Position numbers and translations under genes: made by a program
Shown here: one piece after another, positions 53,099-64,000 of the stretch
How positions within the stretch are numbered: position 1 is the first letter of the stretch
How the letters are laid out: the number at the start of each line of letters is the position of its first letter
From: Rhynchopus sp. YZ270_cl-10
Taxonomy: Eukaryota > Euglenozoa > Diplonemea > Diplonemida > Diplonemidae
DNA: 64,000 nucleotides
NCBI GenBank assembly: GCA_964035575.1
Contig: OZ037843.1
Coordinates: 1,488,001 to 1,552,000, forward strand
Direction: 5' to 3'
Notes under the pieces: generated by a model
Seen by the model: the letters and a program-made list of their open reading frames with translations, nothing else
Database searches by the model: none
Told to the model about the DNA's origin: nothing

Positions 53099-56000
53099 AT
53101 GAGGTTTATGCAGTGCTGGTGTGTTGTGCTTCTTACGCCTTGTGTTGTGTCTGCAGCTCCAACACCTGCTCCCCCAACAGGACCACCGACACCTGCTCCT
53201 CCAACAGCACCACCGACCATTGCGCCCACAGCCGTTCCAACACAGGTACCGGAAGATGGGAGCAGAGTGCACATGATGCGCTATGTACGGGGGACGACCG
53301 CAGTATTGAAGTATGTGATTCACAAGGTGCACAGCAAACACAGGTGGGCTGGGTGTTGGGGTGTTGGATGAGTTGTTTGCATGGCACTGCATTCAACGAA
53401 TATGAGTCAGTGTCTTGTGAAGACATGAGTGCCAGTTACTCTTGTGTCGTTTCATCATGTGCATTGGCACCCGAGAGTGCACCATTGTGGGAGTGTGGCA
53501 CAACTGCACTTTTCTTGTTTTCCATGTTTTTTCGACCACACCCACACACGACACACAGGGGCAACGAAGCCATTTCTCTTACCGTCCCTGATCTGAGTCT
53601 GCTTGAAGGAAACGTGCTGGACAACTACGCTGTGTCGCTTGATAAGGTCGAGTTCCAGCCTGAGGGTGACTTCAACAGTACGATGCAGATTTCTGTGAGC
53701 GCCTCACAGCAAGATGATGTACTGTACTCGACACCCTTTAACTTGAAGGCAGGGGAGACAGGGACGATCAGACCAGACGAGCTGTACAGCCAGACAGTGT
53801 TGTCCCGCGACAGACCTTTGTCTCTTAGGCCAGATGCGAATGTGCTTTCGTACTACTCAATGTCATTTTACGTGAAGTTTGTTCCGAACAGTGGTGTTGC
53901 ACCACTGGAGACAACTGCACTGTCACAAGAGGCAGTCACAGACTACATTCATGCGAACAACTATGATGGATACGTGCATCAGTTGGACATGGGCACGGAC
54001 ACGGACTACGGCTCGTTGTCCACTTTCACCGACGGCGATTTAGATTCACACGCTGCTGCGGGTCTGATTAACTGCACAATGGATGCAGACATCAGTTTTC
54101 GTATACAAGGAAGTCCTTCTTCCAGCACGAACCGGGTACACGACTCTGCGGGGACTGTGTACGAGGTGGGTGTCCGTCAAGCATTTCTTACGCCTACCCG
54201 GTGCGTTCGTGGTAGTGTCATATTTGTTACGTGCCCTGATGACGCTGACATGCTTTGGCACCCGATACCCACCGTTTCGCCGCCAACACCTGCTCCCCCA
54301 ACAGGACCACCGACACCTGCTCCTCCAACAGCACCACCGACTATTGCGCCCACAGCCGTTCCAACACAGGTACCGGAAGATGGGAGCAGAGTGCACATGA
54401 TGCGCAGTGTACAGAACAGCGTGTACATGTATGTGATTCACATGGTGCACAGCAAACACAGGTGGGCTGGGTGTTGGGGTGTTGGATGAGTTGTTTGCAT
54501 TGCACTGCATTCAACGAATATGAGTCAGTGTCTTGTGAAGACATGAGTGCCAGTTACTCTTGTGTGGTTTCATCATGTACATTGGCACCCGAGAGTGCAT
54601 CGTTGTGGGAGTGTGGCACAAGTGCACTTCTCTCGTTTCCCCTGTTTTGTCAACCACACCCACACACTACACACAGTTACGGCGCAATTTATATTGAGGT
54701 CCCTGATCTGAGTCTGCTTGAAGGAAACTTGCTGGACAACTACACTGTGTCGGTTGAAAGGATAGAGCTCCAGCCTGAGGCTGACTTCAACAGTACGGTG
54801 CAGATTCTTGTCAGCAAGTATAACCTGTCAGCTGTACTGTACGAGGAACCTTTTAACTTGAAGGCAGGGGAGACAGGGACGATTAGACTAGACGAGCTGT
54901 ACAGCGTGGCAGGGCTGTCCCGCGACTATCCTGTGGCTGTGGTGTACGATTCCGATGAGGCTGTGTCTGTGAGCTACTCAATGTCACTTTACGTGAAGTT
55001 TGTTCCGAACAGTGGTGTTGCACCACTGGAGACAACTGCACTGTCACTAGCGGCAGTCACAGACTACCTTGATGCAAAAGTGCAGAACTTCGCACACGTG
55101 TATCATTTGGACCTGACCGACTTGGATTTCCGACCTTACTCAGACCAGGTCTGGCTGGCGGTTGTGATCAACTGCACAATGGACGCAGACGTCACGTTTA
55201 ATCCTATAGCTAAGGACGTCCTGCTCCACGACTCCACAGGGGTTGCGTACGACTATCGTGTGGCACATACTCTGTCTGCCAGGTGCATTCGTGGGAGTGT
55301 GATACTTTTTTATCTTGTTTATGCCACCCCAGTAACGTGGTCCCTGATACCCGTAACAGTTGCACCGCCCACAGTGTCGCCACCAACACCCGCACCCCCA
55401 ACAGCAGTACCAACACCTGCTCCTCCAACAGCACTGCCGACAGCAATTCCCACATCTGGGCCTACAGATGCTCCCCCAACAGCAGTGCCGACAGCAGTGC
55501 CCACACATGCACCACCGACAGCAACTCCAACAGCAATTCCCACAGCAGCACCAACACATGCTCCCCCAACAGCAACACCGACAGCAGCACCGACAGCAAT
55601 TCCCACAGCAATACCAACAGTTGTTCCTCCAACAGCACTGCCGACAGCAGCTCCCACACCTGCACCACCGACAGCAGTGCCCACACCCGCTCCTGTTGTT
55701 GATGCAACTGCTGTGACTCAAGTCATCGTCGCAAGTGTGCGCACCGCAGTTGCTGAAGGGTATGTGCATCCATCCACACGACTTACCATACATACAACAG
55801 GTCGTTGATCGACGTGGCTCAAGCGTTCTTACCAGACGTGGTGACTGGGCAGGTGTTTTCATTTGGGACACTGACGCTGTCACGTGCCGCAGGTGACGGC
55901 GACAGTGCTGTGTTCTCTGTGGCGGTGACTGGATCGGATATGAAAGGCAACATGGAGCGAGTCCTGCAGGAGTGGGTCACTCTTGGCCCCGGGGAAACTG

Positions 56001-57508
56001 CCACGTTGACGCCAAACTCAATAGTTCCGATGGACGGAAAGACGTTCACAGTGGTCTTCACATCTGCATCAATCGCTGGGAACGAATTCGATTGTACAAT
56101 GTTGCTGTCGACGACGTTCACACCGTTGCCTGAGGTGGCTGTGCTGGACGTGGCGCGGTTGCGACTCAACAGAGACGAGTTTGGGTTCTTGCCGGGTTTG
56201 CCGATGTCTGGCGAGAGCTACAATTACGATCTGGCATCTGGGGAACGTCTGCTGGACTGTGGTGCTGTGGACAGCGAGGTGACGTTCACGGTGTCTCCGT
56301 TCAATGGGTCGTTGCGTGTGCTTGCCTCGAACATGACGTCCTTCGTGTTTAAGCACCCAGGTGTGGTGACGGTCTTCACGACGACCTGCCTGCGTGGCAG
56401 TGCCATATGGGTGTCCGCCACTGCCGATGCTGTGTTCGCGTGGAGTGGCCCAACGCACGTACCCTCAACAAGCGTCGCTCCGTCCACAGCACCGCTTTCC
56501 TTGGTGACACCAGCACCACTTGTGAACGGAACAGTGTTCCTTTCTGCAGTTGTCGAGGGACACATTGACTTCTACGTCCATAGGTATGTAGTGCCGTAGT
56601 GTGGATGTGACACGTACCCCCACACACACAGCATGGTGAACACCGTCTCGGTGGACCTGATGTCGCCGTTCAGGCTCACGAAGGGTGGCCTATATGAGAC
56701 ACACACAGCACACGTGCTGAGCTTTGCGCTGACCCGTGGTCCGGCTGAGGGAGAGACAGCGGATTTTGTGTTGATGCTTCACTCACAAGACAGCGACGCT
56801 GTGCTGTGGTCGACGGAGGTGACACTTGGCCCAAACGAGACGTATGTGGGCACGCCAAGCACAGTGTACGTGGATAAGATGTATTTCCGTGCGAGCCCTG
56901 CGTCGAGGCAGACGGAGCGGATGAACTTCAACTTCAACATGCGTGTGCAGTCGGTGCTTGTGCCTCTGGGTGTGGGTGACGAGGTGGACGAGGACGTGCT
57001 GCCCTCACTGTCTGTGGCAAGAGCGCTGAACGCAACAGGCAAGAACCTGACGAGGACAGGGTCGCACCACACCTTGGATACAGACTTCTCAGGCACGTTG
57101 CTGTGTGAGGATGACGCAGACGTGACTGTGACAGCAACACTGGGGTCTGTGTCGGCAGTGGGGGCAGACCTGACGCTGCACGTGGCAAGCAACATGGAGG
57201 GTGCGGGTGTGCTTGTGGTGCCATGTGAGAAGGGGAGTGCAGTTGTTGCCAGCTGCGTTGCGCCCTGTGGCCTGCAGTGGGCTGCACCAGCACCACCAGC
57301 ACCAGCAGTGCCTGACAAGGGGACGGGCTCCGACATCCCCACCTACGTTTGGCTGCTGGCTGGTTCTGGTGGACTTCTGGTTGTGGTGGTGGCAGCAGTG
57401 CTGTGTGCACGGAGACGCAGGTCTGGGGTTGCGTACGATGGGTACTGCGAACCCAAAGCTGAGATCACAGAGGAACTTGCAGACCTTGGGTGTTATGCGC
57501 TTTCATAA
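53099..57508 (+). CDS. modular surface protein, five exons (surface gene 1)
   Basis: Exons 53099-53310, 53559-54428, 54677-55759, 55801-56583 and 56632-57508 join in frame (all phase 2) into about 1274 residues. I inferred the introns from GTATGT at every 5' end, ACACAG or ACAACAG at every 3' end and consistent phase. The signal peptide is MRFMQCWCVVLLTPCVVSAA. Then come a Pro/Thr stalk and beta-rich modules. The first two open with RVHMM and VPDLSLLEGN and contain AGETGTIR, NSGVAPLETTAL and a Cys pair (NCTMDA; RCVRGSVI or RCIRGSVI). Stalks of APPTAVPTP type separate modules. The longest ends exon 3. The last exon carries a membrane helix (YVWLLAGSGGLLVVVVAAVL) and a short cytoplasmic tail ending YALS. 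A cell-surface adhesion or coat role is inferred; no known family is recognised. Confidence 0.8.
53311..53558 (+). other. intron 1 of surface gene 1 (248 nt)
   Basis: Begins GTATGTGATTCACAAGG, ends CACACGACACACAG; phase 2. Nearly identical to intron 2. Confidence 0.75.
54429..54676 (+). other. intron 2 of surface gene 1 (248 nt)
   Basis: Begins GTATGTGATTCACATGG, ends CACACTACACACAG; phase 2. Confidence 0.75.
55760..55800 (+). other. intron 3 of surface gene 1 (41 nt)
   Basis: Begins GTATGTGCATCC, ends CATACATACAACAG; phase 2. Without its removal the frame would end at the TGA at 55806. Confidence 0.8.
56584..56631 (+). other. intron 4 of surface gene 1 (48 nt)
   Basis: Begins GTATGTAGTGCC, ends CCACACACACAG; phase 2. 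It contains an in-frame TAG, so splicing is needed to reach the membrane anchor. Confidence 0.8.
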
Positions 57509-57573
57509 GATCGATGTATCCACATACAACGTGTGGAGTTGAAGTGCTCTTCTTTTGCGGCACTTTTTATGTT

Positions 57574-57708
57574 TGAGGTGATCCAGCGCACCTGTCATTT
57601 TTTCACTTCTGTTCACAGTGGAAAAGTGTGAAAAAAGGGTGCATTTTTTTTTTCTTTTTGCGCGTAGCCCCTGCTACTTCCATGAAAAAGTGCGCGCTGG
57701 ATCACCTT
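57574..57708. mobile_element. MITE-like element with GAGGTGATCCAGCGCAC ends
   Basis: TGAGGTGATCCAGCGCAC is mirrored by GTGCGCGCTGGATCACCT. Short relative of 9258-9750 without the minisatellite. It lies 65 bp after surface gene 1. Confidence 0.75.
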
Positions 57709-57711
57709 GCT

Positions 57712-59541
57712 GTTGTTTTTCCATTTGTTACGTCTCATTTGGTCAGTTCATATTTGTAACTAGGTAAGCGTTTTCGTCTTTGTTCACTACTCATTCCAGG
57801 GTGCAATACTTTCAGTTACTGTGATTGGAAATACTGTGGATCGAATTAAGTACCAAATGAAACTCAAAAACCTCAAACGTACCATATTTACTTCGGCCCA
57901 TAATATTTTGTTTCTTTATGTCGTCAGTTCATCATATTTCAGTATATTTCAATCGCGGTAGGAAAATACTCATGTTTATATATTGCGTCACAAACCGCAA
58001 CAGCAGAAGAGAGATGGTTTGGTGTGAGGAGAATCAAAGGAACAAAAGGACCGAAGAACCAACCAGGCGGTTGGGCGAGATTCGAGGACCCTACCATCTC
58101 ACAAACTGTTCGTTTGCAGTGTTTTTGTTGCACTTCAACAATGTGTGCTTTTTTGTATCTAACGTGCTCGTATTTTTTGTGTAGGTTGTTCACTGTGCAC
58201 GTACCCAAAGAAAATCAAATATACAAACAAGCAAACCTCTTCAATGAGTGTGCACGTGAACTTCATTTTGTTTTTGTGTTTTGACAGACTTTTATTGCAG
58301 CACGTTGCTGCTACCCATCCCTTCCATCTCAGACTCTTAAGTGAAGACTGACAATAACACAAGGGTTTTTAGGATTGTCTGTTTTGTTTAGGAATGGGAA
58401 CTCAAAACCAACCAGGCGGTTGGTAATACCGTCTTCTTAAAACTGTTCGACCGTAATAAAGTTCGTCCTTTTCTGGATTTTTCTGGAAGTTCGTCCTTTT
58501 TTACGGTCGAACATTTTTCGAAGACGGTAGTCTAAGTTGTCACTGTGGTGGCGGTTTTGTCAACGAGAGTAAAACATTTTTCCCGAAGGCTAGGGAGGGG
58601 TCACTGGGGTAACTACTACAGTGTCAATAGCTATCTTTACCCACACAGGAAAATGTGGTCTACTAACCCGCCAGATTAAAAAATAGGAAAAGCAAGGGAG
58701 TAGGGGGTACGGTTTTCAATTTCCTTTTAGCATTGCATGTAATCATAAAAATATTTTTCTGATTGAAAAGTGGTGTTTACGTTTTGGCTACGGGGCGGAG
58801 AATACAATCTGTTCGATCAAAGAAACGCAACCTTTTTTCTGTTTTATTTTGTTCACAAAAAAATGAGACAGAAACCTTTCTCACCGAGACACAACTTGTA
58901 CCTTTTCATCCCTTCATTCCCCCCTAATCTAAATGCGGTCTATCTCGTAAAATCTCTCTCTCAAAAGACCTCAAAAAATGCAACGAGGTGTCAAAAAAAC
59001 CCCCCGAACGCACATGATACTACAGCCTCGTGTGTTGCTCTGCGAGGCCTTCCATTTGGAAGTCATCTTTAGATAAGGTCCGGAGCGTGTGGGGAGCCAG
59101 CTGCTGGGGGTCTTGTTTGGCACGATGTTGCAGGGAACTGGAGGAGGCTAGCGGCATACCTGCGGAGAATACGCCCCTGGGGTGAGGGGGGGAAGGGTAT
59201 GCACATCGCGTGTGGTATGTTGCTGCCAAATGAGGGTAATTCTTGTAGAATATGCCCTCCCCTCTGTCTCTGTTTTTTTTTTGTCTGACTCCTGCTCAAA
59301 CTTGCGAGGGACTGGGGGTGTATCCGTTATTGAAAAAGTGACTTTTTTTTTTTGGCCGAGGTTGTCTGAGGGTGTCAAATGACCATACTTTGTGATCTGC
59401 TGACCCCTTTTGTCCGACGAGAGATCTCCGCATTGCGCCTGCCTTGCGTTTGATCACCCTTTTCAGTTGCAACACCAACCACACATCCCGCCACATTGCC
59501 ACACAGGTGCTACCCCAACACAACACAGAAGGTGCAAAACA
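57712..59541. other. spacer between surface genes
   Basis: Contains an inverted repeat at 58427-58529 and an inverted scrap of repeat A at 58715-58743. GAACCAACCAGGCGGTTGG occurs near 58056, and a near copy near 58403. I see no gene. Confidence 0.5.
58427..58529. repeat. inverted repeat with TACCGTCTTC ends
   Basis: TACCGTCTTC and TGTTCGACCGTAA are mirrored by TTACGGTCGAACA and GAAGACGGTA, with two AGTTCGTCCTTTT repeats inside. Confidence 0.65.
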
Positions 59542-62500
59542 ATGTCCCCCTTCCGTATGACTCTGGTGCTAGCTTCACTAGCAGCAGTTGCGAAAGCATC
59601 GACGCCTACAACAGCTGTGCCTACAGTTGCGCCCCCAACAGTTATGCCCACACCTGCACCGCCAGATGGGAGCAGAGTGCACATGATGCGCAGTGTGCAG
59701 AGCACGCTTGAATATACGTATGCATTCGCACTTCTCTCGTTTTTGTCAACCACACCCACACACTACACACAGCACTCAGGCCATGGTTCTTGAGGTCCCT
59801 GATCTGAGTCTGCTTGAAGGAAACGTGCTGGACAACTACACTGTGTCGGTTGAAAGGATAGAGTTCCAGCCTGAGGCTGACTTCAACAGTGCATTGGAGA
59901 TTATGACAGTATCACCGTGGCAGGCACTGTACGCGACACCCTTTAACGTGAAGGCAGGGGAGACAGGGACGATCAGACCAGACGAGCTGTACAGCGTGTC
60001 AGGGTTGTCCCGCGACAAACCTTTGTATCTCGCGCCCCATGTAAATGTGCTCATGAAGTACTCAATGTCATTTTACGTGAAGTTTGTTCCGAACAGTGGT
60101 GTTGCACCACTGGAGACAACTGCACTGTCACTAGCGGCAGTCACAGACTACATTCATGCGAACAACTATGATGGATACGTGCATCAGTTCGACATGGACT
60201 CCGACTGGTTGCAACCTTCCTCACACGCTATTGCGGGTGTGATCAACTGCACAATGGATGCTTACGTCAAATTCATCCCCACAGCTGATGTTACTGCGAC
60301 GACCATGATCCACGCCTCCACAGGGGCGACATACGAGTTTACACGTTTTCCATCCACTCATGTGGCTGCCAGTTGCATTCGTGGACGTGCGATCTTTGTT
60401 ACGCTGCCGAGCGACCTTCTTATGAAGTGGTCCCTGATACCCGTAACAGTTGCACCGCCCACAGTTTCACCGCCAACACCTGCACCGCCAGATGTGAGCA
60501 GAGTGCACATGATGCGCTATGTACGGGCCACGATCGAAACCTGGAGGTATGTGATTCACAAGGTGCACAGCACACAGGTGGGCTGGGTGTTGGGGTGTTG
60601 GATGAGTTGTTTGCATTGCACTGCATTCAACGAATATGAGTCAGTGTCTTGTGAAGACATGAGTGCCAGTTACTCTTGTGTGGTTTCATCATGTACATTG
60701 GCACCCGAGAGTGCACCATTGTGGGAGTGTGGCACAACTGCACTTTTCTTGTTTTCCATGTTTTTCCGACTACACCCACACACTACACGACACAGCGACA
60801 AGGAACCCATTTTTTTAACCGTCCCTGATCTGAGTCTGCTTGAAGGAAACTTGCTGGACAACTACGCTGTGTCGGTTGATAGGGTCGAGTTCCAGCCTGA
60901 CGGTGACTTCAACAGCACGATGCAGATTTTTCAGAGCATATCAGAGTATGATGCACTGTACGCGGCACCCTATAACCTGAAGGCAGGGGAGACAGGGACG
61001 ATCAGACCAGACGAGCTGTACAGCCAGACAGTGTTGTCCCGCGACAAACCTTTGTCTCTGACGTCCTCTACAAATGTACGTGTGAGCTACTCAATGTCAC
61101 TTTACGTGAAGTTTGTTCCGAACAGTGGTGTTGCACCACTGGAGACAACTGCACTGTCACAAGAGGCAGTATCAGACTACATCCATGCGAACAACTATGA
61201 TGGATACGTGCATCAGTTCGACATGGGCCCCGTCTGGTTCCACCCGGACATAACCCACGCTGTTGCGGGTCTTATTAACTGCACAATGGATGCAGACTTC
61301 AGTTTTGGCACCGGTTCTTCTTTTGAAGACCCGACCCGGGTACACGACTCTGCGGGGACTGCGTACGAGATGTCAGGAAAAAGTATACCTTCTACGTCTG
61401 CCAGGTGCATTCGTGGTAGTGTCATATTCTTTACGTGTTCTGTATACTCTGAGTGCGACTTGTCGTGGCACCCGATACCCACAGATGCGCCGGCAACACC
61501 TGCACCTCCAACAGCCGCTCCAACACCTGCTCCCCCAACAGGACCACCGACACCTGCTCCCCCAACAGCACCACCGACCATTGCGCCCACAGCAGTTCCA
61601 ACACAGGTACCGGAAGATGGGAGCAGAGTGCACATGATGCGCAGTGTGCAGAGCAGCGTGTATATGTATGTGATTCACATGGTGCACAGCAAACACAGGT
61701 GGGCTGGGTGTTGGGGTGTTGGATGAGTTGTTTGCATTGCACTGCATTCAACGAATATGAGTCAGTGTCTTGTGAAGACATGAGGGCCAGTTACTCTTGT
61801 GTGGTTTCATCATGTACATTGGCACCCGAGAGTGCACCGTTGTGGGAGTGTGACTTCTCTCGTTTTTTATGTTTTTTCAACCACACCCACACACGACACA
61901 CAGTTACGACGTAATTTATGTTGAGGTCCCTGATCTAAGTCTGCTTGAAGGAAACTTGCTGGACAACTACACTGTGTCGGTTGAAAGGATAGAGCTCCAG
62001 CCTGAGGCTGACTTCAACAGTACGGTGCAGATTCTTGTCAGCAAGTATAACCTGTCAGCTGTACTGTACGAGGAACCCTTCAACTTGAAGGCAGGGGAGA
62101 CAGGGACGATCAGACTAGACGAGCTGTACAGCGTGGCAGGGCTGTCCCGCGACTATCCTGTGGCTGTGGTGTACCATTCCGACGAGTCTGTGTTGGTGAG
62201 CTACTCAATGTCACTTTACGTGAAGTTTGTTCCGAACAGTGGTGTTGCACCACTGGAGACAACTGCACTGTCACTAGCGGCAGTATCAGACTACCTTGAT
62301 GCAGAAGTGCAGAACTTCGCACACGTGTATCATTTGGACCTGACCGACTTGGATTTCCAACCTGACTCAGACCAGGTCCACGTGGCGGGTGTGATCAACT
62401 GCACAATGGACGCAGACGTCACGTTTAATCCTATAGCTAAGCAAGTCTTGCTCCACGACTCCACAGGGGCTGCGTACGACTATCGTGTGCCACATACTCT

Positions 62501-64000
62501 GTCTGCCAGGTGCATTCATGGTAGTGTGATACTTCTTTGGCTCGTTTATGCCACCCCAATAACGTGGTCCCTGATACCTGTGACAGTTGCACCTCCCACA
62601 GTGTCGCCACCAACACCGGCTCCCCCAACAGCTATTCCCACAGCAGCACCGACAGTTGCTCCCCCAACAGCAGTGCCGACAGCAGCTCCCACATCTGAAC
62701 CACCAACTGCAACTCCAACGGTAATTCCCACAGCAGCACCAACAGATGCTCCCCCAACAGCAACACCGACAGCAGTGCCCACACCTGCACCACCGACAGC
62801 AGCACCGACAGCAATTCCCACAGCAATACCAACAGTTGTTCCTCCAACAGCACTGCCGACAGCAGCTCCCACACCTGCACCACCGACAGCAGTGCCCACA
62901 CCCGCTCCTGTTGTTGATGCAACTGCTGTGACTCAAGTCATCGTCGCAAGAGTGCGCACCGCACTTGCTGAAGGGTATGTGCATCCATCCACACTACTTA
63001 CCATACATACAACAGGTCGTTGATCGACGTGGCTCAAGCGTTCTTACCAGACGTGGTGACTGGGCAGGTGTTTTCATTTGGGACACTGACGCTGTCACGT
63101 GCCGCAGGTGACGGCGACAGTGCTGTGTTCTCTGTGGCGGTGACTGGATCGGATATGAAAGGCAACATGGAGCGAGTCCTGCAGGAGTGGGTCACTCTTG
63201 GCCCCGGGGAAACTGCCACGTTGACGCCAAACTCAATAGTTCCGATGGACGGAAAGACGTTCACAGTGGTCTTCACATCTGCATCAATCGCTGGGAACGA
63301 ATTCGATTGTACAATGTTGCTGTCGACGACGTTCACACCGTTGCCTGAGGTGGCTGTGCTGGACGTGGCGCGGTTGCGACTCAACAGAGACGAGTTTGGG
63401 TTCTTGCCGGGTTTGCCGATGTCTGGCGAGAGCTACAATTACGATCTGGCATCTGGGGAACGTCTGCTGGACTGTGGTGCTGTGGACAGCGAGGTGACGT
63501 TCACGGTGTCTCCGTTCAATGGGTCGTTGCGTGTGCTTGCCTCGAACATGACGTCCTTCGTGTTTAAGCACCCAGGTGTGGTGACGGTCTTCACGACGAC
63601 CTGCCTGCGTGGCAGTGCCATATGGGTGTCCGCCACTGCCGATGCTGTGTTCGCGTGGAGTGGCCCAACGCACGTACCCTCAACAAGCGTCGCTCCGTCC
63701 ACAGCACCGCTTTCCTTGGTGACACCAGCACCACTTGTGAACGGAACAGTGTTCCTTTCTGCAGTTGTCGAGGGACACATTGACTTCTACGTCCATAGGT
63801 ATGTAGTGCCGTAGTGTGGATGTGACACGTACCCCCACACACACAGCATGGTGAACACCGTCTCGGTGGACCTGATGTCGCCGTTCAGGCTCACGAAGGG
63901 TGGCCTATATGAGACACACACAGCACACGTGCTGAGCTTTGCGCTGACCCGTGGTCCGGCTGAGGGAGAGACAGCGGATTTTGTGTTGATGCTTCACTCA
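59542..64000 (+). CDS. modular surface protein, six or more exons, runs off the window (surface gene 2)
   Basis: Exons 59542-59717, 59773-60546, 60796-61665, 61904-62974, 63016-63798 and 63847 to the edge join in frame, all phase 2. The start MSPFRMTLVLASLAAVAKAS is a signal peptide. Three VPDLSLLEGN modules (exons 2, 3 and 4) contain AGETGTIR, NSGVAPLETTAL and NCTMDA. They are followed by a long Pro/Thr stalk and the same module as exon 4 of surface gene 1. From 63016 on the DNA is indistinguishable by eye from 55801 on, so the missing end is probably the same membrane anchor. It has one more VPDLSLLEGN module than surface gene 1. Function inferred as for gene 1. Confidence 0.8.
59718..59772 (+). 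other. intron 1 of surface gene 2 (55 nt)
   Basis: Begins GTATGCATTCGC, ends CACACTACACACAG; phase 2. It looks like a 248-nt intron with the middle deleted. Confidence 0.7.
60547..60795 (+). other. intron 2 of surface gene 2 (249 nt, no in-frame stop)
   Basis: Begins GTATGTGATTCACAAGG, ends CACTACACGACACAG; phase 2. Its length is a multiple of three and no stop interrupts the reading frame. Confidence 0.65.
61666..61903 (+). other. intron 3 of surface gene 2 (238 nt)
   Basis: Begins GTATGTGATTCACATGG, ends CACACGACACACAG; phase 2. Confidence 0.75.
62975..63015 (+). other. intron 4 of surface gene 2 (41 nt)
   Basis: Begins GTATGTGCATCC, ends CATACATACAACAG; phase 2. Matches intron 3 of gene 1. 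Confidence 0.8.
63799..63846 (+). other. intron 5 of surface gene 2 (48 nt)
   Basis: Begins GTATGTAGTGCC, ends CCACACACACAG; phase 2. Matches intron 4 of gene 1. Confidence 0.8.

Noticed and set aside
55140-55883. Minus-strand Cys-rich frame opposite the Pro/Thr stalk
   Set aside because: It is the antisense of the APPTAVPT repeat; the sense strand has signal peptide, modules and anchor.

Overview
The window looks like nuclear DNA of a unicellular eukaryote. Genes of 1.4-4.5 kb sit singly, each with its own leader, between 1-6 kb stretches crowded with homopolymer runs, inverted repeats and dispersed repeats. One LINE is present. Two genes carry spliceosomal-type introns that begin GTATGT or GTATGC and end in ACACAG or ACAACAG. 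Such an extended, near-invariant splice signal is reminiscent of metamonad protists (Giardia, Trichomonas and relatives), but I cannot name the organism. I saw no LTRs and no capsid- or envelope-bearing elements.

The genes fall into four groups, all on the + strand. (1) Family I, three tandemly dispersed copies (5799-8447, 11047-13665, 24459-27071): receptors with a large Cache-like ectodomain, two membrane segments and a C-terminal domain with the fold pattern of a class III nucleotidyl cyclase but without its catalytic residues. (2) Family II, five copies (34250, 37652, 41345, 48334, 50623): a six-helix membrane module, a short coiled coil and a related degenerate cyclase domain. The first copy instead has a canonical adenylate-cyclase-type domain plus a degenerate second one, and has one frame break. 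(3) A single transmembrane protein at 43613-44977 with a discoidin-like ectodomain and a cytoplasmic U-box. (4) Two modular surface proteins (53099-57508, and 59542 running off the right edge), made of beta-rich modules and Pro/Thr stalks, with every intron in phase 2. Together they read as a cluster of environment-sensing and cell-surface genes that grows by tandem duplication and gene conversion.

Mobile DNA: a LINE (15904-21520) sits inside a 0.8-kb dispersed repeat that also took in a 1.2-kb foldback palindrome. A second palindrome (45071-46466, 641-bp arms) is related to the first. About a dozen MITE-like inverted-repeat elements, two short-unit arrays (GTACT x122, AGGTACAC x19) and a six-unit minisatellite fill the spacers. 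Spacers at 29452-30760, 32150-34150, 36680-37650, 52303-53098 and 57712-59541 show no gene that I can support.
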